DNA of 29,321 nt from a virus, in the IMG/VR virus record IMGVR_UViG_3300032291_004083, positions 1-29,321 of that record. The stretch is one strand, 5' to 3'. Under the pieces are notes generated by a model, which made no database searches, was not told the origin of the DNA, and saw only the letters and a program-made list of their open reading frames with translations. Position 1 is the first letter of the stretch; every line of letters begins with the position of its first letter. The position numbers were made by a program, and so were the translations under genes. This document shows, piece after piece, positions 17,601 to 24,461 of the stretch.

Positions 17601-18133
17601 CTATTTGCCTCGAGGGGCTTGCCAAATCTCTGTGTATCAGGATTGGCTGCGTTCAGTATGTTGATTATCTGCTCTCTGTAATTTCCATTGGTACTATCAT
17701 TCCATAGTATAGTTGAATTGCTTAAATTGGTGCCGGAGCTGTCATTGACATTCTGCGTTGTTCGCAGCGACACTAATTTCAGCAGTCCAGTGGCAGACTT
17801 GTTTCTCTTGGCATTGTAATTGATCAGTCTGGCCAGTCGCAATATTGAGTCTCTTCTGCTGGCAGTTTCAATAAAATTTTCTCGTGCATTCAGATCCACC
17901 CTGAAGCTTAGTGACTGAGCGACGTAGGCTATAAGATCTATTAGAGCCACATATTCCGAAGACTCCACAAAATCATTGAAGTCATCTGGATAATTCTCCC
18001 TAAGATATGCAACCATAGTACGCCGCAGCGTTTCGAAGTCGTAGGATTTGAAATCTGCCTGTTGGAAAGCAGTGTATATCTTACGCCAATCCTCGGCTAC
18101 AAGCAAGCGATTTTGTCTATCTGTAGAGGCCAT
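14603..18133 (-). CDS. 6: Baseplate wedge protein gp6-like, 1176 aa
   Basis: gp6 is the core wedge subunit of contractile-tail baseplates and belongs to the Baseplate_J-type family. The N-terminal 130 residues match this family, with EYVALIDLIAYVAQSLSFRV followed by the arginine-rich RRDSILRLARLINYNAKRN. The C-terminal part (about 985-1110: LKGLSDQIIYHPVKYKILFG, then RVIRAINEFFALNNFDFGDT) resembles the dimerisation domain. At 1176 residues it is much longer than T4 gp6 (660), so the middle holds extra beta-rich insertions. The extreme C-terminus is a Ser/Gly tail built of SSG triplets. An exact late promoter, TATAAATA, lies 26-33 bases upstream of the ATG, with no good Shine-Dalgarno site. 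The stop codon lies two bases before the start of the giant gene. Confidence 0.88.
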   Translation of the reverse strand: MASTDRQNRLLVAEDWRKIYTAFQQADFKSYDFETLRRTMVAYLRENYPDDFNDFVESSEYVALIDLIAYVAQSLSFRVDLNARENFIETASRRDSILRLARLINYNAKRNKSATGLLKLVSLRTTQNVNDSSGTNLSNSTILWNDSTNGNYREQIINILNAANPDTQRFGKPLEANRIGGIKTEVYTINTTNVDIPMFQFSKNISGITRNFEVCPCTISNSESIYELAPITGGGMTYTYRTDGAGDSSPNTGFFFLFKQGSLASNIFSIDQPTTNYVKSLAINNINNDDVWLYELDDFGQIEKLWTRVPDLVGNNTIYNSLSAGVRDIYNVVTKNNDAIDLVFGDGNFANVPSGTFRAYYRVSDNAKYSIQPADMQNIQFNMQYQDANGSLQTLTVVASLQQSVYNSAATESNESIRTKAPQVYYSQNRMITAEDYNVVPLSASQEIIKVKAVNRSASGISRAKEIIDPTGSYSNVSVFADDGILYREESTPQFTFTFTNRNEILDTINRQVELKLNEAYSRQFFYVKYGTKNLSTLAASWFSTSVGTNTNTGYFQAAGPLVVGDFATSNLKYVVPGALIKFTSPDTRKFLNGKLVTLGTDLAEDRQWAKISGVVGDGANGGAGNLESGAGPITINDIIPAGALLNAVFPKFSTVFDSSLKTDLQDRIETFEEFALRYDEEDASWKIITAANLSTSSTFELDYAGDATSTNLDASWWFKFTNDGNTYTVTYRKIDYIYESAGENKFHFDKTERIYDYTTGKSVKDSVKILKSNTVPSTGSSVGYPIEWQVVDTVQETDGYQDNRKVKVGFFDDDDDGVVDNPDIFDIIVEPNLNVSTKYVFFQKYVSYDNIERYRPYPASNFIVTQNESTIVLPGSYANGQLFYFYDTSEDVIKIYNTDLGVLQTSTDYYARVGRGSLEFQYKHFAGQEVRIDPSQTNIMDIYMLERSYDQLYRTWLSQGGDEPIPSTADQLRISYSGVLNPLKGLSDQIIYHPVKYKILFGNQADEEFQATFKVVKNSSTNVTNALIKTRVIRAINEFFALNNFDFGDTFYFTELAAYIHSQLAPDLLTVVIVPNQTEQVFGSLFQISSAADEIFISGATVDNVVIIDAIGANQLAASGQVVTSTTGTTTSNRSTSAVSSTIGSSSTTSYTSSSSGSSGSSGSSGSSGSSGTGY
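14615..14674 (-). repeat. SSG codon-triplet repeat at the gp6 C-terminus
   Basis: Six consecutive Gly-Ser-Ser units end in GTGY just before the stop. Third positions and serine codon choices vary (AGC, AGT, TCA) but a 9-base AGT-GGC-AGC pattern repeats, suggesting slippage growth. It is a flexible low-complexity tail, and its last codons also hold the ribosome site of the giant gene. Confidence 0.75.
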
Positions 18134-18158
18134 TTTTTATCTGTGTTTAATACACGGA

Positions 18159-18166
18159 TATTTATA
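18159..18166 (-). promoter_or_regulatory. T4-type late promoter for gp6 and downstream genes
   Basis: The minus strand carries an exact TATAAATA in the 53-base gap between gp25 and gp6, 26 bases ahead of the gp6 ATG. This octamer is the -10 element recognised by gp55-containing RNA polymerase in T4, and no -35 element is needed. The gap is one of only two longer gaps in an otherwise tightly packed operon, which supports a real promoter. It would allow gp6, the giant protein and the distal fibre genes to be expressed separately from the hub genes. Confidence 0.75.
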
Positions 18167-18186
18167 GATATTATTATGTGCGTAGA

Positions 18187-18594
18187 TTAAGAAAGGCGCA
18201 AAGCAGCGTTTTCGTCAAAACTGAATATCAATTTCTCTGTAATGTTGTAAGGCACATATTCTATGGTGGCCTGCACGGATATGCCATGCTCCGTCTCGCT
18301 GACTATGATTTCCTTGGTGCTGAGCCTGGGATCCGCGTTGAGATTTTCAGAAATGTCGTCAGCAACCGCTTGTTTCACTGCATCAGTCATGGGCTCAAAT
18401 ATTAGCCCGTAAATTATTGTGCCAAATTCGGGATTTTCTACCCTTTCTCCCTTGCGCACACTTAATCTATTGATCAAATCTTGTTTGATCAATTCAAAAT
18501 CATACAGCTTGAAGTTGGTGTTGCTTGATCGGGAACTGAATCCCTTGAACACCTGTGTTTTATTTGCACTTGAATTTTTATCTACATATGCCAT
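18187..18594 (-). CDS. 25: Baseplate wedge protein gp25-like, 135 aa
   Basis: gp25 belongs to the conserved gpW/gp25 family, which is lysozyme-like in name only and joins the baseplate wedge to the sheath. The length (135) is close to T4 gp25 (132). The recognisable core is LYDFELIKQDLINRLSVRKG followed by RVENPEFGTIIYGLIFEPM. The Arg-Gly-Glu-Arg and EFG residues are the family hallmark, and an acidic helix and a closing beta strand follow. It starts 13 bases after the gp5 stop codon; the TAGGAAA around that stop forms a reasonable ribosome site, so translation is probably coupled to gp5. Confidence 0.92.
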   Translation of the reverse strand: MAYVDKNSSANKTQVFKGFSSRSSNTNFKLYDFELIKQDLINRLSVRKGERVENPEFGTIIYGLIFEPMTDAVKQAVADDISENLNADPRLSTKEIIVSETEHGISVQATIEYVPYNITEKLIFSFDENAALRLS

Positions 18595-18607
18595 ATTTTA
18601 AAGTTTC

Positions 18608-21016
18608 CTAAAATCGAAATCCAAAAACACTGCCAATGTTAGAGGCTATGCTTGCTATTTCTGAGCCAATCGCACTACCAAAATCCGTCACCAGACTACT
18701 TATCTCAGTCACTGAAGTGATGTCGGATCCCATCACTGACTTGTAGATGCTGTTGACCATGTTGACTGTGCCTAGGGCCTGATTGACTGCACCGAATCCA
18801 GGTATCTGTGCTGCGAACTGTCCCAATCCTGGTATCTGGCCTATTCCTGGTATCTGTCCAATGCCCGAAAAAATGCCTTCCACGTTTGACGATCCAGCTT
18901 TGAATATATCACCAAAAATATTTTCTCCTGTGAACGGACCGGGTCCTGCGATGAATGCGTTGGCAATACCAACCTGGCCTAGATCATCTATGCCTTCAAC
19001 TCCAAATAATCTATCTTTGGCTTGACCAAATGCGCCCAACACACTGCCGGAGGTGGACACAATGTCTTTCACTGTGCTCAGTGCGCCGGTGGTAAAATTC
19101 AGTGGTGATGATATGGCCTTGGCCAAATTGCCTGTTGTGTATAGGAGTCCTCCTTGATCTATGAAAAGTGTTTTGCCCAAGACATCCTGTACGCCTCCGG
19201 TCAAGGCATTCACTGTCTGTTGAATAGTGCTGCTGACTCCTTCCGCTATGGCAGAGATATTGAACGGACCACCATCAGGCAAATTGTAGAGTTTGGTGTA
19301 ATTGTTGGCGATCTCATTGCAGACCTTTTGAATAGTTTGTATGTCTCCTATGGGCTGCTTGACAACATTTGAGACTTTGTTGACTGCTGATTGCAACTGC
19401 CCCAATCCTCGTTTTTCACATTCATGCTGCATGTCGGCCGCGAGCTGCATGAATCTCCTACTTGGATTATCACTCAATCTATTTCTCTGAGCTATAAATT
19501 CGGCAGTACCAGGCACGTTGCTCAAAGGACCAGGGCTGGTGCCCTTGAAGCTCACAACTTTGTCAAAATGGAATGGGAACGGCTCATGTGTACAGATCCG
19601 CATGCCCGACATAGTGATGTTGGCATTTTGGTCAACCTTGATAGGACCATAGGTATACTTGTTGGATGGATTGACATCTGGTATTCCTTCTCTCTTGGTT
19701 CCTGTGCCTGAGGGATCTTGCGCGATGGTCCTTTCGTACGTGGCTATAATGTTGGGACTGGTAGCTATGCTGTTGAAGTGCACCTGCTTGCCAGTTATGT
19801 GTGTCTGCCCGGTGGCCATGTGTAATTGGGTCTCTGCCGCATATGAAACTATCGAGCCTTCCGGCGCCTTGGTGGTGATGCTGCCGAACCTGGCCTGTGT
19901 CTGCACATCATAGTCGGCATATGTTTGCACCGCACCACCGTCAATGACTAATTTTCCCACGCTGCTTAATTTGATCTGCTTCCTGGCGAACATGTTGATG
20001 TTGGTGTCACTGTGGAAGTTCATGTCACCCCTGGATCTTATGTTCACGCCTCCACCGGCGTATATGTCGATAGATCCGTTGGCACTGAACTCCATCCAGA
20101 CGTTTCCTGATCCATTGGCTAGATATACCACTCCCTTGGTGTCATGTAACAATAATTGGTGACCCGAGGCAGATCTTAATCTTATAAGTTGGTTGTCACC
20201 GATGTTGTCACCATCGTCCATGACAAAAGTGTGGCCGGACAATCTGTCAATAATTTCTTCGTGCTTCGAATTGGCAACGCCCACGTTCCTGGGTGAAGAA
20301 CTGGTATCTCTACGTCCTGGCGTGCTGATCCCAAATACATTGCTTGGACTTTCTCTTCGGGCAGAGGACGTGGTAGTGCCTCTCACATCATCTTGTATCA
20401 ATCCCTGCTGCCTAAGCGTTTCTGCAAACGGATGTATGGGCTTCTTTAAAACAGGATCCACTTTATTTCCGCCTATGGAATCCAACGTTGCCCTGTTGAT
20501 CTCTCCCGCGGGTAGAATTTCTGTGCCATACATGGTTTGTTTGCTATCAACTTCTGACCCGGTGTCACTTAATCCTGTCCTGTCAGTGGCCGCTATTCCT
20601 GGCACCATGTGATTGGCTAGTGGCTCCTGTATGCAGCCTATCCAGAATGCCTGATCTGCTTTTCCCTTTGCAAAAATCACCAAGACCTTTGTGTCTATGT
20701 CTGGGGGTACCATCCACATTCCGTATGAATGTTGTGATGCCTTGTAGTTGTAGGGATCGCTCTCTCCCAAATATCTTGCTGTCTTTGCGCCATAGAAAGG
20801 CGAAAGGTATTCGCAAGTGACTAATTTTCCTGTGGATGATCCCCCGTACCCCGCCAGTGATTCTATGTAAACTCCCAGCCTGCCCATACGCAATGGATCC
20901 TGGTTTGATTTTACCACTCCTACATAGGGACCTGGATCGACTACGCCAAAACTTGTGTCTTCTATAGGAAGTCCCGGTGTGGCCGCATCTCCTCCAAGGT
21001 GTGTTTTTAAACTCAT
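18608..21016 (-). CDS. 5: Baseplate hub spike protein gp5-like, no lysozyme domain, 802 aa
   Basis: gp5 forms the central membrane-piercing spike. An N-terminal OB-fold (about residues 29-150) has YVGVVKSNQDPLRMGRLGVY and a MVPPDIDTKVLVIFAKG strand ending in AFWIGCI. In T4 a lysozyme domain follows; here residues 150-258 form only a polar linker with no catalytic Glu/Asp pattern. The VgrG-like beta-helix runs from about 259 to 416, with short repeats such as SIDIYAGGGVNIRSRGDMNF. A C-terminal extension of about 320 residues, absent from T4 gp5, is rich in Gly, Ala and Ile and contains three tandem GIGQIP-like units near 717-740, then small hydrophobic helices. The ATG at 21016 overlaps the stop of the upstream gene as TAATG. 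Cell-wall degradation must be supplied elsewhere or not be needed. Confidence 0.85.
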   Translation of the reverse strand: MSLKTHLGGDAATPGLPIEDTSFGVVDPGPYVGVVKSNQDPLRMGRLGVYIESLAGYGGSSTGKLVTCEYLSPFYGAKTARYLGESDPYNYKASQHSYGMWMVPPDIDTKVLVIFAKGKADQAFWIGCIQEPLANHMVPGIAATDRTGLSDTGSEVDSKQTMYGTEILPAGEINRATLDSIGGNKVDPVLKKPIHPFAETLRQQGLIQDDVRGTTTSSARRESPSNVFGISTPGRRDTSSSPRNVGVANSKHEEIIDRLSGHTFVMDDGDNIGDNQLIRLRSASGHQLLLHDTKGVVYLANGSGNVWMEFSANGSIDIYAGGGVNIRSRGDMNFHSDTNINMFARKQIKLSSVGKLVIDGGAVQTYADYDVQTQARFGSITTKAPEGSIVSYAAETQLHMATGQTHITGKQVHFNSIATSPNIIATYERTIAQDPSGTGTKREGIPDVNPSNKYTYGPIKVDQNANITMSGMRICTHEPFPFHFDKVVSFKGTSPGPLSNVPGTAEFIAQRNRLSDNPSRRFMQLAADMQHECEKRGLGQLQSAVNKVSNVVKQPIGDIQTIQKVCNEIANNYTKLYNLPDGGPFNISAIAEGVSSTIQQTVNALTGGVQDVLGKTLFIDQGGLLYTTGNLAKAISSPLNFTTGALSTVKDIVSTSGSVLGAFGQAKDRLFGVEGIDDLGQVGIANAFIAGPGPFTGENIFGDIFKAGSSNVEGIFSGIGQIPGIGQIPGLGQFAAQIPGFGAVNQALGTVNMVNSIYKSVMGSDITSVTEISSLVTDFGSAIGSEIASIASNIGSVFGFRF
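18800..18866 (-). repeat. 18-bp tandem repeat encoding GIGQIP units in gp5
   Basis: An 18-base unit containing CCTGGTATCTG on the plus strand is repeated in tandem near 18828 and 18846, with a diverged copy near 18797. In protein it gives GIGQIPGIGQIPGLGQF. It is a short in-frame expansion in the C-terminal extension of the spike protein. Confidence 0.7.
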
Positions 21017-23145
21017 TACATCTCCGCCGTTGCAACCGGTACAGTTCTGCCATCTGGAAAAATATAATATTTCTCCGTGAGTGATTGCGTCTTAGCAGTG
21101 TCCGATTGATTGTTAAATCTGGTCATGTGCAGGGTCTGCGTGAACGCCCCATTGTTGAAATTGCTCTCTACCTTATAAACTTGATATAGTCCGGAAAATA
21201 TTGCGCTTTGAGTTCTGCCCAGTTCATACACTCCTTTGGTATCGTCTAGATCTGCCGGCATTTTAAAATTCAATCTTATTATGGGGTCGGCTATGTCTGT
21301 GTTGTAAGACTTGTGCTTGTCACTCCATTGTCCAACGAATCCCAAATCTCTAATATTTTTGTCTGTTCCCACGCCTGTGGCGGTCTTATCAATATTCACA
21401 GGGAGGAATTGGCTTACTCCTATCCATGATGGATCACCAATGATCTTCAATTGAACCTTGACCATGTCTGCTGTGGGATTGGTCAGCACATCCATGAACT
21501 GATCTACATCCTGTTTCAATTCTGTGGCAAACAAACCAGAACGTGTGCTGCGCACAGATCCCGGAGCTGTTTGTGTTGGCAATAGATCTTCTATTTGATC
21601 TTCTGCTCCAGTCTGCGATAAAAACGCCACGTCCTCCTCAAATCCGATTCTGTCTTTGTTGTGCGGATTGACTGGTGATAGCTTGGTCACATACCAGGCC
21701 ACCTTGTAATTGATGTCCAGATCCATGATGTCGGTGTTGTTGCCCGTGAATATGTAGTCATAGAGCTTTTTGACTTTTACCTGACTCTGGCCACCCAAGG
21801 ACAGTCCTGGCCTAACCAGTCTAAAAATATGTAGGTCATAGGGCTCTATGTGATATTTTATTGTTTTTGGGTGTGCTTTGGTTATTCTGTCAAAACGAAA
21901 AATATCGGTCTCTAGGCTGGCTTTTATCCTAAACCATTTCACTGTGAAATCATCATTGCTGAGTCCTGCTATGTCCACATTGCTCAATATATCCTTGCTA
22001 TTTTTTGCCCTGAGATTGGCCGTGGTCTTTTGGAACCAATCCTTCCATACTTCTTGAACTGGCTGCAGGCTGGTCATTGCCTCTTCAAGTACTTTTATGA
22101 TGGCTGTGTTGGTGTTGATCTCTCCGGCCACATTGAAATTGTATGCCGAGGATTCCTGCTCGCGCTGCCTTAGGAAGGTGCTGTCGGGATCAACCTCATA
22201 GTCATTCAACGCTACCGACTTGCTGTTTTTCACTTGGTCCGCACTGACTTTCAATGGCACATCGGCAAATGAAGGATCTACTGTAATCTGATAGTTGTCC
22301 TGCATTCCTTTGGTGAATACGTTTCTGTCGGCCTCATCCTCTGTCATTTTATTTAATTTGTTAGTGAAGTCTTGCAAGAAAGTCCTAAGTCCGTTGGCTG
22401 CGCCGGTGAGCTGCATGTTGGTCCTGATATAATTGTATCTATTTAGATAGGGAGCCTCGTTGTATGCTATACAGTCGAGGTCATAAGTGGCTCCCGCGGT
22501 GTTGACTTTGATGCCCATCTTTACTATCTTGATCGGAATATGTCTTTTGGTCGCCTGCGCATCGGCCGTCATTATTCTGCCCTGATCGTCAAATCCCCTA
22601 AATTGCAAGGTCAGCAGATAGGGAGCACTTATATGATCCTTGTATCCGCTATTGCTGGCCGCGGCTTTGAGTTTTTCAAGAATGGTCACCCCAGATGGCT
22701 CGTTCAGCCTCATGGTTATCTTTGTCACCGAACCTGTGCGTCTCTCAGAATTGAATCCATGTATTGAGTCTATGTTGACGCTTTCAAAATATATATCTCT
22801 GCCTTGGCTCAAAATAGACTTGGCCCTATCGATGCTGCCTTGCTCTCTGTCATTTAGTAGTGTTCTTATCTCCTCTGGAACCGGGGAGCTCCCTTGTGCG
22901 GGATTACCAATGCCTGCTGTTTTGGCTATAACATCATGCGGTGCTGAAGTCATGAAGGACACAGGATTCCTGATTTCTGACTCTTTTAATCCACTCAAAG
23001 TAAAAATATAGTTGTACGAGGCAAACTGGTGAAGCTGATTTTGTTCAACAGAATCAAGCACGATCTTCCTGGTGGTGTTTGTGGCCTTTTCATATTCGCC
23101 GGCCATCTCCTTAGCGATGTTAATATCAAATCCATAGTTGGCCAT
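21016..23145 (-). CDS. Baseplate hub-like structural protein, 709 aa, gp27 position
   Basis: This protein lies between gp53 and gp5, where marine T4-like phages carry a large conserved structural protein, and is probably the hub component that holds gp5, as gp27 does in T4. Sequence similarity to T4 gp27 (391 residues) is not obvious to the eye, so the name is left open. Visible segments include LHQFASYNYIFTLSGL (38-53), SVTKITMRLNEPSGVTILEK (139-158), APYLLTLQFRGFDDQGRI (174-191) and KIVKMGIKVNTAGATYDLDC (206-225), a pattern of beta strands typical of tail hub domains. Its start is one base after the gp53 stop, and its own stop overlaps the gp5 start as TAATG, so synthesis of the three proteins is probably coupled. 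No membrane or signal segment is seen. Confidence 0.65.
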   Translation of the reverse strand: MANYGFDINIAKEMAGEYEKATNTTRKIVLDSVEQNQLHQFASYNYIFTLSGLKESEIRNPVSFMTSAPHDVIAKTAGIGNPAQGSSPVPEEIRTLLNDREQGSIDRAKSILSQGRDIYFESVNIDSIHGFNSERRTGSVTKITMRLNEPSGVTILEKLKAAASNSGYKDHISAPYLLTLQFRGFDDQGRIMTADAQATKRHIPIKIVKMGIKVNTAGATYDLDCIAYNEAPYLNRYNYIRTNMQLTGAANGLRTFLQDFTNKLNKMTEDEADRNVFTKGMQDNYQITVDPSFADVPLKVSADQVKNSKSVALNDYEVDPDSTFLRQREQESSAYNFNVAGEINTNTAIIKVLEEAMTSLQPVQEVWKDWFQKTTANLRAKNSKDILSNVDIAGLSNDDFTVKWFRIKASLETDIFRFDRITKAHPKTIKYHIEPYDLHIFRLVRPGLSLGGQSQVKVKKLYDYIFTGNNTDIMDLDINYKVAWYVTKLSPVNPHNKDRIGFEEDVAFLSQTGAEDQIEDLLPTQTAPGSVRSTRSGLFATELKQDVDQFMDVLTNPTADMVKVQLKIIGDPSWIGVSQFLPVNIDKTATGVGTDKNIRDLGFVGQWSDKHKSYNTDIADPIIRLNFKMPADLDDTKGVYELGRTQSAIFSGLYQVYKVESNFNNGAFTQTLHMTRFNNQSDTAKTQSLTEKYYIFPDGRTVPVATAEM

Positions 23146-23146
23146 T

Positions 23147-23446
23147 TTAAAAACCCAGATCGTTTTTTAGATTGCTTAATTTTGGCAATTGAATTGTTTT
23201 GCCCGGCGAGAAATCATAAATTGGGTCTTCAATAGAGTTGGGATTCCTTTGTGCGAAAACCCACCACAAGCGAGGGGTGCCGTACAAGTCATAGGCCAAA
23301 AGGTCTGGTCTATAAGCATATATCCGGTCTATGGTGTAGGAGACATCATCCTGTTCTGCAGTAATGGTCCTGGGTTGTAGGAGATCAAGGCTGATGTTGT
23401 TCTGCGTGGTGTTAAAATAAGGACTTGTGTTGCTGTAAGTGGCCAT
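23147..23446 (-). CDS. 53: Baseplate wedge protein gp53-like, 99 aa
   Basis: gp53 is a small wedge subunit that helps wedges join around the hub. The 99-residue protein has the family core YRPDLLAYDLYGTPRLWWVF followed by AQRNPNSIEDPI and a C-terminal GKTIQLPKL strand. It is about half the length of T4 gp53 (196) but similar to marine relatives as I recall them. A longer frame opens at 23584, but the start at 23446 is preferred: there ATG shares its A with the stop of the upstream gene (TAATG), and the 46 extra residues are basic, unlike the family, and lie wholly inside that gene. The stop is one base before the next ATG. Confidence 0.82.
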   Translation of the reverse strand: MATYSNTSPYFNTTQNNISLDLLQPRTITAEQDDVSYTIDRIYAYRPDLLAYDLYGTPRLWWVFAQRNPNSIEDPIYDFSPGKTIQLPKLSNLKNDLGF

Positions 23447-24327
23447 TAGATGTAACCTATTCCCCTTTCGCCTTTGCCGTTGAGCCTGCCGTTGACAAAA
23501 TCCTTCATTGAGAATTTCTTCACAGAATCTCTTGAATATATTGGTTGCAATTGCACGCTCACCAAACTCAAAGTTGGAGCCCATGTTTTATTTTCATTGG
23601 TGTTCACAACCACACGTGGATTGATATTGTTCCTGCCTGCGTTGTTCTGCGAAGTACAAATGTAGTCCACGTCTGCTCTAAGGTCTATGTTGAAGTTTGT
23701 GACTACTACTGGCACGTTGTTGAAAACATAATCGCCATACCCTGACAGATGCAATATCGGCGGTGGGTTGCCCTTGAGAGCATCATTCTGATCTCCACCA
23801 AAGAACATCTTGGTTACCGATCTAAAGAAATGCAACATTGCCACCCAGTACCTGGCATCTTCTTCATTTTGCACAGGAAATTCTGCGCTCACTGTGAAAG
23901 ATGGGGCCTCGCTGTGTCCGTATGCATAGTGAGGATAATTGCTGTGTGGCATGTTAAGTGGTGTGTAGCTGGCCGAATGCTGAATGATTATGGCTGGCGT
24001 CAAAGGAAATATCACACCCCCGGCATTGCCTAGTGGTTCCAGTACGCTGTTGGTCGCGCGACCTTCGCCTGAATCGACCGTGGCCTTATAAACTCCAAAA
24101 AAATCGCTCCAGAGATCACTCTTTGGTGGCAAAACTACCTTGACCCTGTAATCTGTCTGCCCGTTCCTAGTGGAAAATCTAGCCGAGGCACGCAATTTGT
24201 CATTGGCTTCTGCGCCCTTGCTCAAGCCCGCGCCAAATAAACGTCCCAGTGTAGGGTTAGTGGAAATTACATTGCCTATCGCACCCACTGTGCCCAGTAC
24301 CTTGCCTGCTGTGTCTAATATTCCCAT
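23446..24327 (-). CDS. 48: Baseplate tail-tube cap protein gp48-like, 293 aa
   Basis: This first gene of the baseplate operon looks like the tail-tube initiator/cap protein (gp48, with gp54 as the alternative assignment) that sits on the hub and starts tube polymerisation. It has a glycine-rich N-terminus (residues 1-40), a tube-like beta core with YRVKVVLPPKSDLW (60-73), and GHSEAPSFTVSAEFPVQNEE (137-156) leading to ARYWVAMLHFFRSVTKMFFG (158-177). The last block is highly recognisable in marine T4-like phages. The start at 24327 has AGGAA five bases upstream and follows an exact late promoter by 60 bases. The stop overlaps the gp53 start as TAATG. The choice between gp48 and gp54 needs a profile search. 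Confidence 0.72.
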   Translation of the reverse strand: MGILDTAGKVLGTVGAIGNVISTNPTLGRLFGAGLSKGAEANDKLRASARFSTRNGQTDYRVKVVLPPKSDLWSDFFGVYKATVDSGEGRATNSVLEPLGNAGGVIFPLTPAIIIQHSASYTPLNMPHSNYPHYAYGHSEAPSFTVSAEFPVQNEEDARYWVAMLHFFRSVTKMFFGGDQNDALKGNPPPILHLSGYGDYVFNNVPVVVTNFNIDLRADVDYICTSQNNAGRNNINPRVVVNTNENKTWAPTLSLVSVQLQPIYSRDSVKKFSMKDFVNGRLNGKGERGIGYI

Positions 24328-24386
24328 CTTGATTCCTGCTTATTAATAGGTTGTTTTTCCATATAAAATTCAGTATACTTGAACAA

Positions 24387-24394
24387 TATTTATA
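24387..24394 (-). promoter_or_regulatory. T4-type late promoter for the baseplate operon
   Basis: An exact TATAAATA lies on the minus strand in the divergent region, 60 bases ahead of the gp48-like ATG. It matches the gp55-dependent late element. It abuts, and overlaps by two bases, the -35 element of the proposed gp55 promoter on the other strand. Confidence 0.75.
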
Positions 24395-24421
24395 GGCATC
24401 ATAATAGGCGCACTTTATAAT
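24393..24421 (+). promoter_or_regulatory. Probable sigma70-type promoter for gp55
   Basis: TAGGCA (24393-24398, four of six matches to TTGACA) is followed after 17 bases by a perfect TATAAT (24416-24421). Transcription would start near 24428, giving a leader of about 34 bases before gp55. A second, poorer combination, TTGAAC (24379) with CATAAT (24400), is also present. Confidence 0.5.
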
Positions 24422-24461
24422 CTCCGGGCAGTACGGCAATAAACTAAAATAAGGAATTTTT

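Noticed and set aside
20583-21053. Minus-strand frame of 156 codons overlapping the gp5 start
   Set aside because: It is rich in Arg, Gly and His with no conserved pattern and sits in another frame of gp5, which is clearly coding.
23447-23584. N-terminal extension of gp53 by 46 residues to an upstream ATG
   Set aside because: It lies inside the gp48-like gene and is a basic, low-similarity stretch; the TAATG start at 23446 gives the proper gp53 N-terminus.
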